64,000 nt of DNA from Alicyclobacillus pomorum DSM 14955 (lineage in GTDB: Bacteria > Bacillota > Bacilli > Alicyclobacillales > Alicyclobacillaceae). Of the stretch, positions 8,708 to 16,782 are shown piece by piece (the stretch's first letter is position 1; every line of letters starts with the position of its first letter). The position numbers and the translations under genes are program-made. The stretch lies in the NCBI RefSeq assembly GCF_000472905.1, contig NZ_AXAR01000001.1, positions 62,001-126,000 on the forward strand, given 5' to 3'. Under the pieces are notes generated by a model. It did not search any database. It was not told the DNA's origin and worked only from the letters and a program-made list of their open reading frames with translations.

Positions 8708-9874
8708 GTGGAAGGAATTCGCCGTTACCTTCGGGACATTGACTATACAATTGTCGTACTCGTAGCCATTCTCATGGCGTATAGCTGCCTGGCCATCGCC
8801 GGTGTGCACAATTCTCAAATGCCGTCTCACGCGTGGTTAAAGCAACTTGTGGTCGGCCTCATTGGATTTGTGGTGATGTTTGCTGTCGCCGTGTCGGACT
8901 ACCGCTCCTTGCGCCGCATTCGCTGGTGGTTGTACGGCATCACAACTGTGTTGCTGGTGGTGGTCTTTGCGTTCCCTGCCGTCAACTACGCACACTCGTG
9001 GATTAACTTGAAATTCACCACCTTTCAGCCATCAGAGTTTTCCAAGCTGGCGTTGATTATTGCGACGGCTGCGTTTATGGCGAATGTGGATGAAAGCGAA
9101 CTGCCTGATTACCGGATTCGTTCTTCCTGGCCAGTTTGGGCGATGCTGATCCCGCCTTTTGTGTTAACGCTGAAAGAACCTGCCCTCGGTCAAGCGTTGG
9201 TGATGGTCTCCATTAGCCTCATCATGTTCATGGCATTTACAAAGCGGTCCATGTTCGCACTTCTGTGTGGCGCAGTTTTGCTCGGCGGTGTCGTGCTCGT
9301 CACTGTACCTATCTTTTACTCGAAGGAAGCTGCCGCATTTGTTCACCAGGTCCTCATCCCGCACAACATCCTCAAGGGATACCAGGGTGAGCGGATTCTC
9401 GCTTGGCTCGATCCAAACTACGACCTGGGCGGGAGTGGCTTCAACGTGCACCAGGCGCAAATGGCCATCGCGTCCGGGCAAATGTTTGGGGAAGGTGCAC
9501 TCAACGGACTGTTATCTCTTCACGCCGGTGTGCCGAATGAGTGGACGGACTACATTTTCAGTTCCGTTGGTGAACAGTTCGGCTTTGTCGGTTCGGCAGG
9601 GTTGGTGCTGTGCTTCCTGGCGCTGATCTACCGCCTGGTAAGGATTGCTAGACACGCGTCCGACACATTTGGCATGTACATGGTCGTGGGGATATTGGGG
9701 ATGTTCGCCTTTCAGGTGTTTGAAAACGTGGGCATGGACATGTACATGAGTCCGTCCACTGGTATTACCTTGCCTTTTGTGAGTTACGGTGGTAGTTCGT
9801 TGCTTGCCAATTTTATTGCGGTTGGAATTGCCATGAGCGTCGCCATTCGGCATAAGCCACTACGGTTCAAATAA
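8708..9874 (+). CDS. FtsW/RodA/SpoVE-family peptidoglycan glycosyltransferase
   Basis: About 388 residues with around ten transmembrane helices and the SEDS-family signatures QPSEFSKLALI, the glycine-rich extracellular loop, and the C-terminal FENVGMDMYMSPSTGITLPFVSYGGSS. SEDS proteins polymerise lipid II together with a class B penicillin-binding protein, and no PBP gene is next door. The sequence RDIDYTIVVLV near the start is RodA-like, so elongation or a sporulation role is more likely than FtsW. I prefer the GTG start because AGGTAGGGA lies 7 nt upstream. An ATG at 8669 in frame lacks a site. Confidence 0.88.
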   Translation: MEGIRRYLRDIDYTIVVLVAILMAYSCLAIAGVHNSQMPSHAWLKQLVVGLIGFVVMFAVAVSDYRSLRRIRWWLYGITTVLLVVVFAFPAVNYAHSWINLKFTTFQPSEFSKLALIIATAAFMANVDESELPDYRIRSSWPVWAMLIPPFVLTLKEPALGQALVMVSISLIMFMAFTKRSMFALLCGAVLLGGVVLVTVPIFYSKEAAAFVHQVLIPHNILKGYQGERILAWLDPNYDLGGSGFNVHQAQMAIASGQMFGEGALNGLLSLHAGVPNEWTDYIFSSVGEQFGFVGSAGLVLCFLALIYRLVRIARHASDTFGMYMVVGILGMFAFQVFENVGMDMYMSPSTGITLPFVSYGGSSLLANFIAVGIAMSVAIRHKPLRFK

Positions 9875-9945
9875 ACGACGACGGGTTGTGGAATGACGGG
9901 GTGGTGAGGATCCCGATTTCGACGGTTTCGGATTGTGGACAAAGT

Positions 9946-9990
9946 GCCCCTGCATATCTTACCCATGAACATGGGTGAGGTGGCAGGGGC
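9946..9990 (+). terminator. Terminator-like hairpin after the SEDS gene
   Basis: Outer arms GCCCCTGC (9946-9953) / GCAGGGGC (9983-9990) enclose a second perfect stem ACCCAT (9961-9966) / ATGGGT (9971-9976). The following CCTTGTT is only partly T-rich. Confidence 0.55.
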
Positions 9991-10075
9991 CTTGTTCGGT
10001 ATGCAACGGCAATGATTTTACATCTCGTGACAAGGCACGCGCCGGACGTACTCAGTAGAGGAGAGGGCGTGTCAC

Positions 10076-10909
10076 ATGGTACAGGCAAGTCGCTTTCTGC
10101 GCTTGACGGATCCAGCCATGCAAGGGCCGGATGTCCTCGCTGTGCAAAGACGTCTGATTGCACTCGGCGATTTGCAAGGGGTGTTTGATGGCGTCTTCGG
10201 TCCACAAACGCGAGACGCTGTCATCGCCTTTCAGAGAGCTTCCGGTATTCGCGCCGATGGCATCGTGGGTCCCGACACCTGGATGGCGCTTGGCATCAAC
10301 CAGGTCGAATGGGGCGGAGGCCGCTACCGAATCGCGGTAGACACCGTGCGCAACTTGTTGGTTTTATACGATAGCGGTCGCCTTACGGAGACGTTTCCAG
10401 TGTCTACTGGAAAACCGACGACGCCAACGCCGCTTGGAGACTGGGTCATCGTTGAGAAAATGGAGAACCCGGGTGGCCCGTTTGGCGCGCGCTGGATGCG
10501 GCTATCTATTCCAAACGGCGGATATGCCATTCACGGCACCGACGACCCATCGACCATTGGCCAGTCTGTCACCCACGGCTGTGTGCGCATGCGGAATGAA
10601 GATGTCATCCAATTATATGGCATCGTACCCCTCGGAACGCTGGTAAGTATCAACGGGCAAGTGTTCACCACCAGACTGCTACACCGGTATGTTTCGCCTG
10701 GACCGGACATTGAGACGCTCCAGCAAATGCTGCAGAGGCTTGGTTATTACAAAGGAAGCATTACGGGCTCCTTCGACATCATGACGGAGAATGCAGTCCG
10801 CGCCTTTCAATCCACTCGAGGGTTGGCTGTCGATGGTATTGTTGGGCCCCAGACTGCCGTAGCTATACAAGCCCAGTACGACATCGCCCTTGGGGATGTT
10901 GAACCGTAG
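10076..10909 (+). CDS. L,D-transpeptidase with two peptidoglycan-binding domains
   Basis: The 277-residue protein has a PG_binding_1 domain (about 9-75), a YkuD catalytic domain (about 85-200) and a second PG_binding_1 domain (about 210-270). The catalytic motif is intact: IHGTDDPSTIG then THGCVRM, with the Cys as nucleophile. It should form 3-3 peptide crosslinks or attach proteins to the wall. No signal peptide is visible, which is common for spore-associated YkuD proteins, and a sporulation role is an inference. The ATG has GAGGAGAGG upstream. It appears monocistronic. Confidence 0.9.
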   Translation: MVQASRFLRLTDPAMQGPDVLAVQRRLIALGDLQGVFDGVFGPQTRDAVIAFQRASGIRADGIVGPDTWMALGINQVEWGGGRYRIAVDTVRNLLVLYDSGRLTETFPVSTGKPTTPTPLGDWVIVEKMENPGGPFGARWMRLSIPNGGYAIHGTDDPSTIGQSVTHGCVRMRNEDVIQLYGIVPLGTLVSINGQVFTTRLLHRYVSPGPDIETLQQMLQRLGYYKGSITGSFDIMTENAVRAFQSTRGLAVDGIVGPQTAVAIQAQYDIALGDVEP

Positions 10910-10930
10910 GATCAATCCGCGCTTCGTCCA

Positions 10931-11914
10931 TCACGAGACCCGAAGCACAATTTTGCCGATATTGGCGTTGGACTCCATATACGCGTGCGCTTTGCTCGCT
11001 TCCGCCCAGTCAAAGACACTGTCAATGACCGGTGCGATGGTTCCTTTCTCTATGTGTGGCATGGCAAACGCGACAAACTCCTGGGTGAGTCGGATTTTAT
11101 CTTCTACGCTGCGGGATCGTAAAGCGGTACCGATGATTTGCAGCCGATTGCGCAGCAGGTAGCCTAAGTCTAGATTCGCGACCTTCGTGCCAGCCATTGT
11201 TCCGATGACGATGAGTCGCCCATCCGTGCGCAGTACCTCGAGGTTCTGCTCGAAATACGGTGCGCCGACGAAATCTAGGACAATGTCCACACCCTCGTTG
11301 TTTGTCTGCTCTTTCACCCAAGGTGCAAACGGTCCCTCTTTGTAGTACCAGCCGGCTTTCGCGCCGAGTTCCAGACATCGCTCAATTTTTTCGCGAGATC
11401 CTGCTGTGATGTAGCTGGTTGCACCAGCTGCTCGAATGAGTTGGATGGCAGCGGTACCAACGCCGCTTGCCCCCGCATGGACCAGGACGTTCTTTCCTGC
11501 AGTGAGTCCGCCGAGCCAAAACAAGTTGAGGTATGCCGTTAGGAACACCTCCGGAATGGCCGCTCCCTGCTCATAGGACAGGTTGTTCGGCAAGCGTATC
11601 GCCATTCCCGCAGGAACGGCTGCATATTCAGCGTATCCTCCGCCTGGCAACAAGGCGCACACTCGGTCGCCCACGCTCCATCCTTCGCACTGAGCTCCAA
11701 CCTGCACCACTTCTCCAGCCATTTCTAATCCAAGAATGTCTGAGGCGCCCGGCGGCGGGGGATACAGTCCTCTTCTTTGCAGCAAATCTGCGCGGTTCAA
11801 CGCAGTCGCGTGTACGCGAACGAGTAAGTCGGTGTCGCCGACATGTGGATTGGGCGCGGTACCCATTTCGAGTACATCGGGTCCGCCGAACCCGCTCATG
11901 GTGACAGCCTTCAC
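10931..11914 (-). CDS. NAD(P)H:quinone oxidoreductase, zinc-independent MDR family (PIG3-like)
   Basis: 327 residues: an N-terminal GroES-like domain (about 1-120) and a Rossmann domain (about 125-290). The nucleotide motif AGASGVGTAAIQL is present and the zinc-binding Cys cluster of alcohol dehydrogenases is absent. NADPH-dependent reduction of quinones or enones is expected. The GTG start has GGGAGG 7 nt upstream. Sequence similarity to the MDR at 20265-21245 is moderate, so the two are paralogues rather than a recent duplication. Confidence 0.85.
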   Translation of the reverse strand: MKAVTMSGFGGPDVLEMGTAPNPHVGDTDLLVRVHATALNRADLLQRRGLYPPPPGASDILGLEMAGEVVQVGAQCEGWSVGDRVCALLPGGGYAEYAAVPAGMAIRLPNNLSYEQGAAIPEVFLTAYLNLFWLGGLTAGKNVLVHAGASGVGTAAIQLIRAAGATSYITAGSREKIERCLELGAKAGWYYKEGPFAPWVKEQTNNEGVDIVLDFVGAPYFEQNLEVLRTDGRLIVIGTMAGTKVANLDLGYLLRNRLQIIGTALRSRSVEDKIRLTQEFVAFAMPHIEKGTIAPVIDSVFDWAEASKAHAYMESNANIGKIVLRVS

Positions 11915-12056
11915 GGAAAAACCTCCCTTTCGTACTCACTTTGCTCACACATACAGTGTACCGTTTTGGCTTTGGCAAACCTAGCGATTTGCAGCTGGTT
12001 CAGTGTGAGGCATCGTGCGTGAGACCGGAGAACTGCGAAGCATTCGGGAAACCAAC

Positions 12057-12084
12057 AGAGGCAGGGGCGTTTGCCCCTGCCTCT
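12057..12084. terminator. Terminator of the LysM-CAP gene
   Basis: AGAGGCAGGGGC (12057-12068) pairs perfectly with GCCCCTGCCTCT (12073-12084) around a 4-nt loop, 20 bp past the CAP gene stop. Confidence 0.75.
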
Positions 12085-12103
12085 ACAAATTTCTTCACAT
12101 CAT

Positions 12104-12727
12104 TTATTGACCGTGGCCAACGAATTCTTGCACCCATATGCCGTGGTCGTATGCAACGCCGATGGTGTCGTAATGGGCGTTCAAAATATTCGCGCGGTGT
12201 CCTGGGCTATTCATCCAGTCATTCATCACCTGTTGCGGAGTGGTTTGACCTTCCGCAATATTTTCTCCTGCGTATGTGAAGCTGATACCTTCCTTTTGCA
12301 TCATGTCAAACGGTGAACCGTACGTCGGCGATGTATGACTGAAGTAGTGATGTTGATACATATCCGCTGCTTTTTGCATGGCCAGTGAACACAACTTGCC
12401 ATCCACAGACAAGGGCTTGAGTCCAGCGTGTACTCGTTCTTGGTTTACCAGCGCTGCCACTTCAGCGGCATACTGCTGTGAAGTAGACGTGTGTGTAGAT
12501 GAAGTGCTAGGCGTTGGAATTTGAATTTTCTCTCCGACCCAGATGAAGTTTGGGTTATGGATACTCGGGTTTGACCGAAGCAGGGTGCCGAGTGGAACAC
12601 CGTGATGCTGTGCAATTTTCCAGAGTGTGTCGCCGGGCTGAACGGCGTATGTTGATGCATACGCTGTACTTTCCAATGCCAAAAGAGCGACGACTGAAGT
12701 GATTGCGGTGAGCAACGGTTTTTTCAT
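12104..12727 (-). CDS. Secreted LysM-CAP domain protein (YkwD/SafA-like)
   Basis: 207 residues. A signal peptide (about 1-25, ending ESTAYAS) is followed by one LysM wall- or spore-binding domain (about 26-72: YAVQPGDTLWKIAQHHG) and a CAP/SCP domain (about 85-205: LVNQERVHAGLKPL, then HYFSHTSP and SPGHRANILN). In spore formers such proteins often sit in the spore coat or are secreted, with no established catalytic activity for most. The ATG has AAAGGGG about 9 nt upstream. Monocistronic, with a strong terminator. Confidence 0.9.
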   Translation of the reverse strand: MKKPLLTAITSVVALLALESTAYASTYAVQPGDTLWKIAQHHGVPLGTLLRSNPSIHNPNFIWVGEKIQIPTPSTSSTHTSTSQQYAAEVAALVNQERVHAGLKPLSVDGKLCSLAMQKAADMYQHHYFSHTSPTYGSPFDMMQKEGISFTYAGENIAEGQTTPQQVMNDWMNSPGHRANILNAHYDTIGVAYDHGIWVQEFVGHGQ

Positions 12728-12992
12728 TCTGCATACCCCTTTCGGAAGAGTGGATGCGTTGTATCCATGGTAACGGCATTCTAGGTCGATTCCTACCAGT
12801 AATATCAGGAAAGAGAATATGTATGCGATGGGGAAAGAGGAGAAGCGAGCTATTTGCGTCAGCAGATTTTAACTGGGCGAATCGAGCCAGGTTAGCCAGT
12901 TCTCCATTCAATCTCTCCCTGCTGTGTATCTTTCGGATGGCTCAATCGTTCAAAAAATATCAGTATTCGTTTTCCGATATCGCGATTTGAGA
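12728..12992. other. Intergenic region before the ectoine terminator
   Basis: Apart from the probable promoter of the LysM-CAP gene at its left end, I see no supported gene. A plus-strand frame at 12754-12990 lacks a ribosome site and family resemblance. Confidence 0.4.
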
Positions 12993-13041
12993 GGGTGAAC
13001 TCCCCTCTAAATCACGTGTTGTGATTTAGAGGGATTCACCC
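12993..13041 (-). terminator. Terminator of the ectABC operon
   Basis: GGGTGAA (12993-12999) pairs with TTCACCC (13035-13041), and inside it TCCCCTCTAAATCAC pairs almost perfectly with GTGATTTAGAGGGA around GTGTT. It lies 20 bp beyond the ectC stop. Confidence 0.75.
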
Positions 13042-13059
13042 GACTACGCTGTTCTTTAT

Positions 13060-13446
13060 TTAGTTAAGGAAAAGAGGGTAGGCGCCTTCGTCGTCGTGTA
13101 CCTCTTTACCTATACAAGGCGGATTAAAAACACAGATCAAGCGCAAATCCGTTTTCGGACGGACCCGATGTTTTTCGTTTCCATCGAGCACGTAGAGCGT
13201 GCCTGGAGTGATGGTGTGAATTGTTCCGCTTGAGATATCTTCAATTTCTCCTTCTCCGGAAATACAGTACACCGCTTCGATGTGGTGCTTATACCACATC
13301 ACAGTATCCGTACCCGCCCTCATGACGGTATCGTGGAGAGAGAAACCAACGTTGTCTTTATGAAGCAAGAGCCTTCGACTTGACCAAGTTTCACCTGATA
13401 CGTGATGTTCCGTGAACAGAATCTCATCAAGGCGACGAACAATCAT
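13060..13446 (-). CDS. ectC: L-ectoine synthase
   Basis: 128 residues, the usual EctC length. It is a cupin-fold lyase that cyclises N-gamma-acetyl-diaminobutyrate to ectoine with loss of water. Diagnostic stretches include MIVRRLDEI at the N-terminus, WYKHHIEAVYCISGEGEIED and the metal/substrate region LDGNEKHRVR. I start at the ATG preceded by GGAGGG, 10 codons inside the longest frame. It lies 26 bp after ectB and is the last gene of the operon. No ectoine hydroxylase (ectD) follows. Confidence 0.96.
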   Translation of the reverse strand: MIVRRLDEILFTEHHVSGETWSSRRLLLHKDNVGFSLHDTVMRAGTDTVMWYKHHIEAVYCISGEGEIEDISSGTIHTITPGTLYVLDGNEKHRVRPKTDLRLICVFNPPCIGKEVHDDEGAYPLFLN

Positions 13447-13472
13447 GGGATCCCTCCTCGAACATGGTTCCT

Positions 13473-14783
13473 TCAAATACTCACTGTCAGGCAGTGTGAA
13501 TGGGTCACCTCACGAATACTTTCGGCAAGCATCTCGAGACCAGTGAACAATCCTTTTTCGTCGATAATCAGCGGCGGTAGTAGCTTCATCACCTCGTTGT
13601 TTGGACCCGAAGTTTCCAGTAAGAGACCCTGCTCAAACGCTGTTTGACAGATCTTTTCTGCCATCCCGTCAACGCCACATTCAATGCCTTGAATGAAGCC
13701 TCTCCCCCGAACGGTTGCCTGTAATTCCGGATATCTATCTACAAGTTGAGCGAGGAATCGGTGAACCTTGTTCCCCTTGGCGATGATTTCTTTACTGAAA
13801 TCATCATTTTCCCAATAGCTCAACGCCTCGGTCGCAGTGATAAATGCTAAATTGTGGCCGCGAAAAGTACCGTTGTGCTCACCTGGCTCCCACACATCCA
13901 GTTCGCGGCGTATCAATGTCAGCGACATGGGCAACCCATAACCGCTGATTGATTTAGATAAGCAGACCATGTCGGGCTGAATCCCTGCCGGTTCAAAACT
14001 AAAGAAGGGTCCCGTGCGGCCGCAGCCCATCTGAACGTCATCGACAATCAATACAATCCCATTTTTGCGGCAAATCTGTTCGATTTTACGAAGCCATTCG
14101 AAACTGGCGACATTGACTCCACCCTCGCCTTGAACCGTTTCAACTATGACGGCGGCAGGAAGGGAGAGTCCGCTGCCACAATCCTCGAGGTATTGCCTAA
14201 TGTAAGCTGCAGTATCCGTGTTCTCACCAAGGTAGTTATCATATGGCATAGAGGCGCTGTTTCCTAAAGGAACGCCAGCAGAATTTCGTTTGAATCGGTT
14301 GCCGGAAATCGAGAGAGAGCCCAAGGTCATCCCGTGAAAGGCGTTGGTGAAATGGAGCACGGTGTTTCGACCGGTGGCCTTTCGTGCCAGTTTGAGTGCA
14401 CTCTCTACGGCATTTGTACCGGTCGGTCCAGGAAACATAATCTTGTAGTCTAACCCTCGAGGCTTTAGAATGACTTCGTCAAACCGACGCAGGAATTTTT
14501 CCTTTGCCGTTGTAGCCATATCCAAACTGTGAGTAATGCCATCGCTGGAAATATAGTCAATGAGTTTCTTCTTGAACCGTGGATGATTGTGACCGTAATT
14601 TAAAGCGCCAGCTCCAGAAAAAAAGTCAATGAACTGTCGACCGTTTCCATCCCACAGCCTGTAATCTTTGGCTTTATGAAAGATGGTGGGGAAGCTTCGG
14701 ATGTAACTACGAACTTCTGATTCTAAATTCTCAAACACGGCGAGGGACGTGAAAGATTCTTTTTGTACATCCACTAATGACAC
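13473..14783 (-). CDS. ectB: Diaminobutyrate-2-oxoglutarate transaminase
   Basis: 436 residues, class III aminotransferase fold. It converts L-aspartate semialdehyde to L-2,4-diaminobutyrate using glutamate. Visible motifs are [20 protein letters not shown] for the cofactor phosphate region, [11 protein letters not shown] with the PLP-contacting Asp, and [12 protein letters not shown] with the Schiff-base Lys. AAGGAGG lies only 2 nt before the GTG used here. A second in-frame GTG three codons later is 11 nt from it and may be the true start. It follows ectA after 12 bp. Confidence 0.95.
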   Translation of the reverse strand: MSLVDVQKESFTSLAVFENLESEVRSYIRSFPTIFHKAKDYRLWDGNGRQFIDFFSGAGALNYGHNHPRFKKKLIDYISSDGITHSLDMATTAKEKFLRRFDEVILKPRGLDYKIMFPGPTGTNAVESALKLARKATGRNTVLHFTNAFHGMTLGSLSISGNRFKRNSAGVPLGNSASMPYDNYLGENTDTAAYIRQYLEDCGSGLSLPAAVIVETVQGEGGVNVASFEWLRKIEQICRKNGIVLIVDDVQMGCGRTGPFFSFEPAGIQPDMVCLSKSISGYGLPMSLTLIRRELDVWEPGEHNGTFRGHNLAFITATEALSYWENDDFSKEIIAKGNKVHRFLAQLVDRYPELQATVRGRGFIQGIECGVDGMAEKICQTAFEQGLLLETSGPNNEVMKLLPPLIIDEKGLFTGLEMLAESIREVTHSHCLTVSI

Positions 14784-14795
14784 AACCTCCTTGTT

Positions 14796-15344
14796 TTATG
14801 ACAATGGACCAATTCGAACCATGACTTCAGGTTCGTGATCTTCGTTTGGAAACAAGTGTCTGGGGAAGCATTCTGAGGTTTCACAGGATGTGTCGAGTTC
14901 CCTGGCTAGCCCTTGAAACATGAATTTCGATGCTGAATTGGAGGGGGTAACGGTAGCGTAGAGATACCGAATCCCTTGGCAAGCGGGTCGCTGCAGGAGG
15001 GCCTTTAATAGACCTTTTCCCCAACCATGTCCTTGATAGGATGGATGGACTGCGACTTGCCAGACGAACACGGAATCTCTTTGAGCGGGCTGAAAAGCGG
15101 ACAGGAAACCGATGATTTGTTCGTTGTGAACGAGTACGACTGAGGTGTTAGAAAGGAATTTGCTGATCATGAGGTAACTGTAGGCTGAATTCAGTTCGAG
15201 TGTTCCAACGTGTTGAACCAGGGACCAGATGGCAGCTCCGTCGTGCACGGTAGGTTCACGAAATCTAAACTGAACAGCTGTTGTTTTCATTGTCATCGTT
15301 GGCGTTTGAAGCAGGAGACGACTCGCTTCGTAAGGCCAACACAT
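14796..15344 (-). CDS. ectA: L-2,4-diaminobutyrate N-acetyltransferase
   Basis: About 182 residues, GNAT fold. It acetylates diaminobutyrate with acetyl-CoA, the second step of ectoine synthesis. The core reads FREPTVHDGAAIWSLVQ, then VAVHPSYQGHGWGKGLL as the acetyl-CoA-binding loop (Q/R-x-x-G-x-G/A), and TVTPSNSAS. The start is uncertain: the ATG at 15344 follows GAGGTGAG closely, while internal Met codons near 15296 give the more usual 165-residue length but lack a ribosome site. First gene of ectABC. Upstream lies the 117-bp element copy B. Confidence 0.92.
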   Translation of the reverse strand: MCWPYEASRLLLQTPTMTMKTTAVQFRFREPTVHDGAAIWSLVQHVGTLELNSAYSYLMISKFLSNTSVVLVHNEQIIGFLSAFQPAQRDSVFVWQVAVHPSYQGHGWGKGLLKALLQRPACQGIRYLYATVTPSNSASKFMFQGLARELDTSCETSECFPRHLFPNEDHEPEVMVRIGPLS

Positions 15345-15503
15345 CTCACCTCGCTTTGTTGTTGGCGTGAGACAAAGAGACCTTTGTGTTTTCTCCCATC
15401 CATCACTCCTTTCAGGATCCTCGTCTGTCGCATGCACTCGTCGGACTGTTCTTTACGGGAGCGCACTTAGGCTTTACCCAGAGATATCGTTCAACGTGAT
15501 GCA

Positions 15504-15620
15504 ATGTTCAGTTTTGTCGAGTGTAAATTGTCCGGAACGAAACATCAAAGGCTGACTTGTATAGGAAAAGTGAGGATATGGCCAGATTTCGCCGGATCCA
15601 ATGGCACAATGGGTCTCCAC
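15504..15620 (-). repeat. 117-bp dispersed element, copy B (leader of ectABC)
   Basis: The reverse complement aligns base for base, without gaps, with 3835-3951 (92/117 identical by hand). The 5' half is better conserved (44 of the first 51). It is oriented with ectABC and ends 159 nt before the ectA start. Given a plausible promoter at 15658-15685, it would lie within the mRNA leader from about +30. Similarity stops on both sides, so the unit is roughly 105-117 bp. The rest of 15345-15825 has no gene I can support. Confidence 0.75.
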
Positions 15621-15657
15621 GTGAATGATCGCAGCTAACGGGGTTCACCTCTCGGAT

Positions 15658-15685
15658 TTATAAATTCTGGATTTATCTCTTACAA
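15658..15685 (-). promoter_or_regulatory. Probable ectABC promoter
   Basis: On the minus strand TTGTAA (15685-15680) and TTATAA (15663-15658) are spaced 16 bp. Transcription would start near 15650, upstream of repeat copy B, giving a leader of about 300 nt. Confidence 0.4.
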
Positions 15686-15825
15686 AACTTCCAAGAGACT
15701 TTCTTCTCCGTGGCAAGATGATTTCAAACTGTTTGATTGGTTGGGAATTCGTGGTGAGGCCTACCCATCTTTCGCACTTTCTCTGATAATGTGAGTAGTG
15801 ATCCATGGAACAGGAGGTATCACTG

Positions 15826-16101
15826 GTGTTTTTCATGTTTTCCATCATAGAGTTGATTTTGTTGGGGGCTGGCACGTCTTTGCTGATACACCACAAAATA
15901 GCCCCCGGACTGGTGTTGATGGGACTCGCAGTTTTGATGTTTTTGTCCACGTCCGCAAGGTACGCGAGTCGGGGGCCGCGGGGCGCCGCGTGTTGCGGAG
16001 GACTGGATTGTTTGGCGTTTGAGTGTGGGTTTCTCGAGGGCCTAGAGTGTGCAGAATGCGCGGACTGCGGGGCACCAGGATGTGACTGTTTTGGTGCTTA
16101 A
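15826..16101 (+). CDS. Small membrane protein with Cys-rich tail, unrecognised
   Basis: About 91 residues. Two hydrophobic helices (roughly 2-20 and 28-45 in this numbering) are followed by an Arg-containing linker and a C-terminal tail with ten Cys in about 35 residues, in pairs such as ACCGG, ECAECADC and GCDCF. The spacing suggests metal or Fe-S binding or disulphides, but no known domain fits. I choose the GTG because AGGAGG lies 8 nt upstream. An in-frame ATG at 15805 precedes that site. The next gene overlaps its 3' end. Confidence 0.65.
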   Translation: MFFMFSIIELILLGAGTSLLIHHKIAPGLVLMGLAVLMFLSTSARYASRGPRGAACCGGLDCLAFECGFLEGLECAECADCGAPGCDCFGA

Positions 16102-16441
16102 AGACGTCATTGGACTCCGCTTTATTCCTTGTCATCGTATGCCTTCCCGGTCTCCGCATTGGTTTGGCAGACAGTTTCCGCTGTGCTACCGCTGTCTCTC
16201 CATTCTCATCGGATACTTGGCGACTCCTGTATTTCTGGCGGCGAACCTCCGTTTTCCCATTTGGCTGGGTGTGCTGCTCAATCTGCCGATGCTCATCGAC
16301 GGATTCACTCAGTACCGCAAATGGCGCACCAGCAATAACGCGCTGCGAGTGGTGACGGGTTTGCTCAGCGGCGTTGGTCAATCGATGGTGATTGCCACCT
16401 GCAGTCTGTGGTTGTCCGCATGGCTGCTCAGGTGGGTTTAA
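16049..16441 (+). CDS. DUF2085-like membrane protein
   Basis: About 130 residues with three hydrophobic helices in the C-terminal two thirds. The segment CHRMPSRSPHWFGRQFPLCY plus RC matches the Cys-His and CxRC pattern of DUF2085 membrane proteins, function unknown. The start is uncertain: GTG 16049 overlaps the preceding gene by 53 bp and has GAGGG upstream, while GTG 16094 would give an 8-bp overlap. Both this protein and its neighbour are Cys-containing membrane proteins, so they may act together. Confidence 0.7.
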   Translation: MQNARTAGHQDVTVLVLKDVIGLRFIPCHRMPSRSPHWFGRQFPLCYRCLSILIGYLATPVFLAANLRFPIWLGVLLNLPMLIDGFTQYRKWRTSNNALRVVTGLLSGVGQSMVIATCSLWLSAWLLRWV

Positions 16442-16563
16442 TACGGATGAGAAATCATGACTTCCATGCGGCTTCTCTGACGAGGGTCGGAGACAGCCGC
16501 TCTGTTGTCTTTGTGCAGTTATCGGAGTGCTGCAGAAACACTCTCAGTAGAGGTCGTATGATA

Positions 16564-16586
16564 AAGTACTTTATAATAGAATACTT
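16564..16586. repeat. AT-rich imperfect palindrome
   Basis: AAGTA (16564-16568) and TACTT (16582-16586) flank a TATAAT-containing centre. It could be a promoter or operator for the acyl operon. Support is weak. Confidence 0.25.
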
Positions 16587-16621
16587 CAGGTGTTAAAATA
16601 CTGATTGTTGAGATAACGAGG

Positions 16622-16651
16622 TTGTGATGCACATGAGTGCAAACATATAAT
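16622..16651 (+). promoter_or_regulatory. Promoter of the acyl-chain operon with operator in the spacer
   Basis: TTGTGA (16622-16627) and TATAAT (16646-16651) are 18 bp apart. The spacer holds a perfect inverted repeat TGCAC-ATGA-GTGCA (16628-16641), the typical position for a repressor site. Confidence 0.5.
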
Positions 16652-16663
16652 CAAATTACGTGG

Positions 16664-16683
16664 AAATGATTCTAATATCATTT
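16664..16683. promoter_or_regulatory. Second inverted repeat just downstream of the promoter
   Basis: AAATGAT-TCTAAT-ATCATTT has perfect 7-bp arms and covers the expected early transcribed region, so a TetR- or Fur-like repressor could bind here. No regulator gene is adjacent. Confidence 0.45.
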
Positions 16684-16782
16684 TATGAAGAGAGGGATGG
16701 CGGATGTTGTGAAAGCGCAATCATGAGGCGCGTCGCATCGGAGATAGACCATGGGATGATTCTTGAGGTCAATGGGGAGTGA

